Origin: QKMZ01 sp012965515
GTDB taxonomy: Bacteria; Cyanobacteriota; Vampirovibrionia; Obscuribacterales; Obscuribacteraceae
Assembly (NCBI GenBank): GCA_937879965.1
Contig: CALFMP010000039.1
Location: 5,999 to 69,998 of the forward strand
Reading direction: 5' to 3'
Length of the DNA: 64,000 nt
Position 1 is the stretch's first letter. Each line of letters starts with the position of its first letter. The position numbers and the translations under genes are program-made. A model generated the notes under the pieces. It was not told the origin of the DNA, did not search any database, and worked only from the letters and a program-made list of their open reading frames with translations. Shown piece by piece: positions 61,406 through 64,000 of the stretch.

Positions 61406-62227
61406 CTAGTCGTTCAACGACAAGACAAGTTGTGGCGTCGGAATGTGGTGGTCGGCACGGATTGGCACAATAGCTGTTCCGACGACGAAGAATTCGATTA
61501 CATGCGTGCTCCAGCCATAGTTGCCTTCGTGGATATCGACGCCAACTATGCCTTCTGCTTGCAGTCCTTCGGCTTCCGCTTGCATGCGCTCCATCGCCAG
61601 TTCGCGCGCGTCATACAGACCTTGCGTGAAGTTGGTCATCTCAACGTTCTGTCCAACAGATTTGAACCACTGGCCAAACGTCTGGTGCGCAATGTGATAA
61701 ACGCAGTTGCCCATGACCATTCCGACCGGGCGATATCCGGCGTGCAGCAAAGTCCAGAAGTCTTGACCGGACAGGTCGCTTGTGAAAGGTCTTCCATTCA
61801 AAGCCTTGTATTTTCCATCGTTATCGACATGGCGAACGGCAGTTCCAATCGCCACAAACTCAGCTATGTCTGAATTCCACGACATGTGTTTCACTGTCAA
61901 GCGAACAGCCACTACGCCGTCAGCTCCTAGCTCATGGGCCTCTTCTTCCATCCGCGTCATCGCCAGTTCGCGCGCATGATACATGGCTTGCGTGAGCACT
62001 TCCATTTCCATGTTTTGCGTCCACTTCGCTTGCTGGAAGCCGATGTGATAGATAGAGGTGCCGACGACCATCCCGAGCGGCTCAAAGCCACATTCTTTGA
62101 CAAGCAGAAATTCGTTGACGGTCAAATCACTAGTGAACAACTTGCGGTGTCCACCTTCACCCATCATTTGATGAAGGCGCTCTTTAGCGTGTTGAGGAAG
62201 GTCTCCGGATCCTGATGAGCTGGTCAT
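61406..62227 (-). CDS. Tandem YbjQ/UPF0145-domain protein (paralogue 1)
   Basis: A 273-residue protein of two YbjQ-like (heavy-metal-binding-type, PF01906) domains. Repeat 1: FTSDLTVNEFLLVKECGFEPLGMVVG ... ADGVVAVRL ... EFVAIGTAV. Repeat 2: FTSDLSGQDFWTLLHAGYRPVGMVMG ... VEMTNFTQGLYDARELAMERMQAEAEGLQAEGIVGVDI ... EFFVVGTAI. Single-domain YbjQ proteins form pentamers; this one would pack them in pairs. AAAGGG lies before the ATG. It is the downstream member of an adjacent pair with 62303-63313. Function unclear even for the family. Confidence 0.85.
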   Translation of the reverse strand: MTSSSGSGDLPQHAKERLHQMMGEGGHRKLFTSDLTVNEFLLVKECGFEPLGMVVGTSIYHIGFQQAKWTQNMEMEVLTQAMYHARELAMTRMEEEAHELGADGVVAVRLTVKHMSWNSDIAEFVAIGTAVRHVDNDGKYKALNGRPFTSDLSGQDFWTLLHAGYRPVGMVMGNCVYHIAHQTFGQWFKSVGQNVEMTNFTQGLYDARELAMERMQAEAEGLQAEGIVGVDIHEGNYGWSTHVIEFFVVGTAIVPIRADHHIPTPQLVLSLND

Positions 62228-62302
62228 TTTTCTATCCCTTTGAGTCTCTGCTTAGCTTTTTGCCGAACCTGTTTCTAACCTGTTGTAAAACTCTTTTGCG
62301 TA

Positions 62303-63313
62303 TCAATCGTAGTCATTCATGAAGTCTTCGTCGTCAATCGTGCCTCGCAATTCGTCTGTCCTTGATCCACCAATTTTCACAAAACTCTTGTTAGATAAAT
62401 TCAGCATCGTAAGCGGCTTTCGCTCAATAACTTTGTGAGCTCGTTTCATCTTCTTGACGGATGAACCCAGCGCGGTCATCGTTATCAACAAGTCTAAATA
62501 AGACGTATTGCTGATTTCGTACTCAATGTCATCGATGTCACAGTCCACGGACATGCCTACGCATCCATCAGCGCCGTGATCTTCAATATCTTTCTGCATG
62601 CCGATCATGGCACGTTCGCGAGCTTCATAAAATCCTTGAGTCCATTGCCGAACTTCCTGGTTGCCCTGGTTAAACCACACACTGCGCGAGGTCAAATTGC
62701 GGGTTGAATAATCAGTGTTCACATAGTAAGCGCAAATCCCGAAGACAATGCTGACTGGTCTGTAACCAGAATGAATTAATTGCCAAAACTCTTGCCCACT
62801 CAATTCACTGGTGAATGGCTCATCATCCAGATCTTCCTTTTCCCAGTTGTGCACTTTTACGGCCGTGCCAATCGCTGTAAACTCAACGAGATCAGAGCTG
62901 TAATCCGGGCGGCTAGATTTGATGCGAACGCTGACGATTCCGTCAGCGCCATACAATACCGCTTCCTTTTTCATGCGATCTACCGCTTTCTGACGCGCAT
63001 CCCGATGCGCTTCAGCAATTGCATAAATTTCGCCTGTGTAGCGATTGCTAACATTGGTATTCCAAAATCCAATGCGATAGAAGCACGAACCCATAACCTG
63101 CCCAAGCGGCTGAATTCCGCATTCTTCGATAAGAATGTGCTCTTTGACGGTCATGTCTGTAGAAAAAAGCTTTGCACCGCTGGCCATGTGATGCTCAATT
63201 CTGTGCTTGGCGCGCGGCATGACCTCGCCGTTTTGGAGAGCGGCAATAGCAGCTTCTGCCCTGCGTTTCCGCTCGATTTCTTCGGGAGAATCAGATTTGA
63301 ATTTAAACCACAT
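62303..63313 (-). CDS. Tandem YbjQ/UPF0145-domain protein (paralogue 2)
   Basis: A 336-residue protein with two YbjQ-like domains: FSTDMTVKEHILIEECGIQPLGQVMGSCFYRIG ... ADGIVSVRI ... EFTAIGTAV, then FTSELSGQEFWQLIHSGYRPVSIVFG ... ADGCVGMSVDC ... TMTALGSSV. A charged C-terminal tail (DELRGTIDDEDFMNDYD) is added. The two paralogues lie 75 bases apart, so a recent duplication is likely. The ATG has no strong SD, but upstream in-frame codons are fewer than 10. Confidence 0.85.
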   Translation of the reverse strand: MWFKFKSDSPEEIERKRRAEAAIAALQNGEVMPRAKHRIEHHMASGAKLFSTDMTVKEHILIEECGIQPLGQVMGSCFYRIGFWNTNVSNRYTGEIYAIAEAHRDARQKAVDRMKKEAVLYGADGIVSVRIKSSRPDYSSDLVEFTAIGTAVKVHNWEKEDLDDEPFTSELSGQEFWQLIHSGYRPVSIVFGICAYYVNTDYSTRNLTSRSVWFNQGNQEVRQWTQGFYEARERAMIGMQKDIEDHGADGCVGMSVDCDIDDIEYEISNTSYLDLLITMTALGSSVKKMKRAHKVIERKPLTMLNLSNKSFVKIGGSRTDELRGTIDDEDFMNDYD

Positions 63314-63331
63314 ATGGTGCTAGTTCGTCAC

Positions 63332-63730
63332 TTAACCCAGTACAAACTTGTTCAATGCCATCCGTGCCGCTGCGTTGTTTTCCGCCATTTTTGCGAGGTT
63401 TTCCACAATCTCGTTGAAACACTTATCAAAAGGCATTTCAGTAGTTTTCAAAGCGACGCCGCGCACCATTTTCAGGTGCTTTGCCGAATAACGACCATTG
63501 CTCACTTTGACAATCTGATAATGGGAGTCGTCGAACTTAATCGTCATCTGCTCGACCGGTTTCTCTTTGGAAAAAATGTTGCCGCCGCGCTTGATTTCTA
63601 CGCTATCCGGCAGGCAACTGTTGAGCATGCGCGCCAACTGCTCGACCATGTCGGCTGCCGCCTTCTGGTCCATTTTTAGCGACGCTGCCAGCGTCTCAAA
63701 CGCCAAAGCCTGTTCAAAATCGTCCGTCAC
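63332..63730 (-). CDS. Hypothetical helical protein
   Basis: A 132-residue protein from a GTG at 63730, chosen because GGGAGGG lies 7 bases upstream; the frame is open to 63847 without SD. Helical N-terminus (DDFEQALAFETLAASLKMDQKAAADMVEQLARML), a central beta hairpin (MTIKFDDSHYQIVKVSNGRYSAK) and a helical end (EIVENLAKMAENNAAARMALNKF). It lies 18 bases upstream of the YbjQ-2 gene on the minus strand, so the three minus-strand genes may form one operon. No family recognised. Confidence 0.55.
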   Translation of the reverse strand: MTDDFEQALAFETLAASLKMDQKAAADMVEQLARMLNSCLPDSVEIKRGGNIFSKEKPVEQMTIKFDDSHYQIVKVSNGRYSAKHLKMVRGVALKTTEMPFDKCFNEIVENLAKMAENNAAARMALNKFVLG

Positions 63731-63894
63731 GGCGTTTCCCTCCCGGGCATAGAAGTCTAGACCAAATGACAGCTTCCTAGAGTGTTCTCCGCCCGGGTTT
63801 AAGGTTCGGGAAAAACCTGTGGCGATTAAGGATTTATGAATTGACACTAACTTTATGCGGGGATCAGAAATCTACGCCCCTTCTGGACGCTCCC

Positions 63895-64000
63895 AGAAGT
63901 CCAATTACTCACAGGTTGAGCAAATCCCGGAGAGCGACGGCGGAGATCGGCATAGGGGGAGTCCTCACGGACTCCTCCCTGCCACACCACCGTACAAGCG
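63895..64000 (+). mobile_element. Possible group II intron/retroelement edge (truncated by window)
   Basis: The last ~100 bases contain GGAGTCC-TCAC-GGACTCC (perfect 7-bp stem with G/C extension) and a run ending in CACACCACCGTACAAGCG. From memory this resembles structured RNA near the reverse-transcriptase ORF of group II introns, but the window stops before any protein can be read. The minus-strand gene at 63332 is intact. Low confidence. Confidence 0.35.

Overview
The window is bacterial chromosomal DNA of mid-range GC with about 55 protein genes, well-formed Shine-Dalgarno (SD) sites and many Rho-independent terminators. I see no rRNA, canonical tRNA, CRISPR array, prophage or complete insertion sequence. 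Core functions (hisS, cytidine deaminase, TldD/PmbA, thiolase, a glycerophosphodiesterase) are mixed with many uncharacterised secreted and membrane proteins. Gene families such as stand-alone GspE/PilB N-terminal (MshEN-like) repeat proteins, tandem YbjQ proteins and paired SGNH/MBOAT proteins suggest a Gram-negative-type, non-model lineage. My tentative guess is the non-photosynthetic relatives of Cyanobacteria (Obscuribacterales/Melainabacteria), from memory only and with low confidence.

Layout. 0-9 kb: PmbA-like protein, an acidic protein with a zinc-ribbon partner, hisS, a large MshEN-repeat protein, an SGNH-like protein and a degenerate GGDEF-like protein. 10-25 kb: a very GC-biased block with a ZIP transporter, a phospholipase D-like protein, a TerB protein, several unknown helical or membrane proteins, a free leucyl-aminopeptidase N-domain-like protein, a beta-CASP metallo-beta-lactamase (MBL) protein and a rhomboid protease. 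25-37 kb: glycerophosphodiesterase, a secreted TPR protein, a three-gene operon of tiny membrane proteins, a DMT transporter, a PspA-like coiled coil, two adjacent paralogues with low-complexity tails, a GT87-like membrane protein, and a thiolase/HxlR pair. 38-45 kb: a six-gene co-directional run (patatin, M28 peptidase, C26 amidohydrolase, spinster-like MFS, YihY, DMT), again GC-biased, ending in a strong terminator. 45-54 kb: unknown proteins, an MBOAT plus SGNH acyltransfer pair, a RelA/SpoT-fold protein and a TadG-like operon. 54-58 kb: fatty-acid-hydroxylase family protein, cytidine deaminase, membrane proteins and the second beta-CASP MBL paralogue. 59-64 kb: a secreted paralogue, the second MshEN-repeat protein, two tandem-domain YbjQ proteins and an unknown. 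The right edge resembles the start of a retroelement (group II intron-like) and is cut off.

Themes: (1) paralogous pairs or triplets are spread over the window (beta-CASP MBL, MshEN repeats, SGNH, DMT, YbjQ, LolA/DUF4412-like secreted proteins, the 32 kb pair); (2) at least eleven intergenic palindromes of a related GGGGCG...CGCCCC type are dispersed between genes; (3) two codon-usage classes alternate in blocks. The most intriguing items are the paired beta-CASP proteins that both carry Asn at the motif-4 Asp position, the RelA/SpoT-fold protein that keeps the catalytic Asp and Glu but has lost flanking substrate residues, the ATPase-free MshEN repeat proteins, and the palindromic repeat family. 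Functions are read from sequence and memory; no search could be run.
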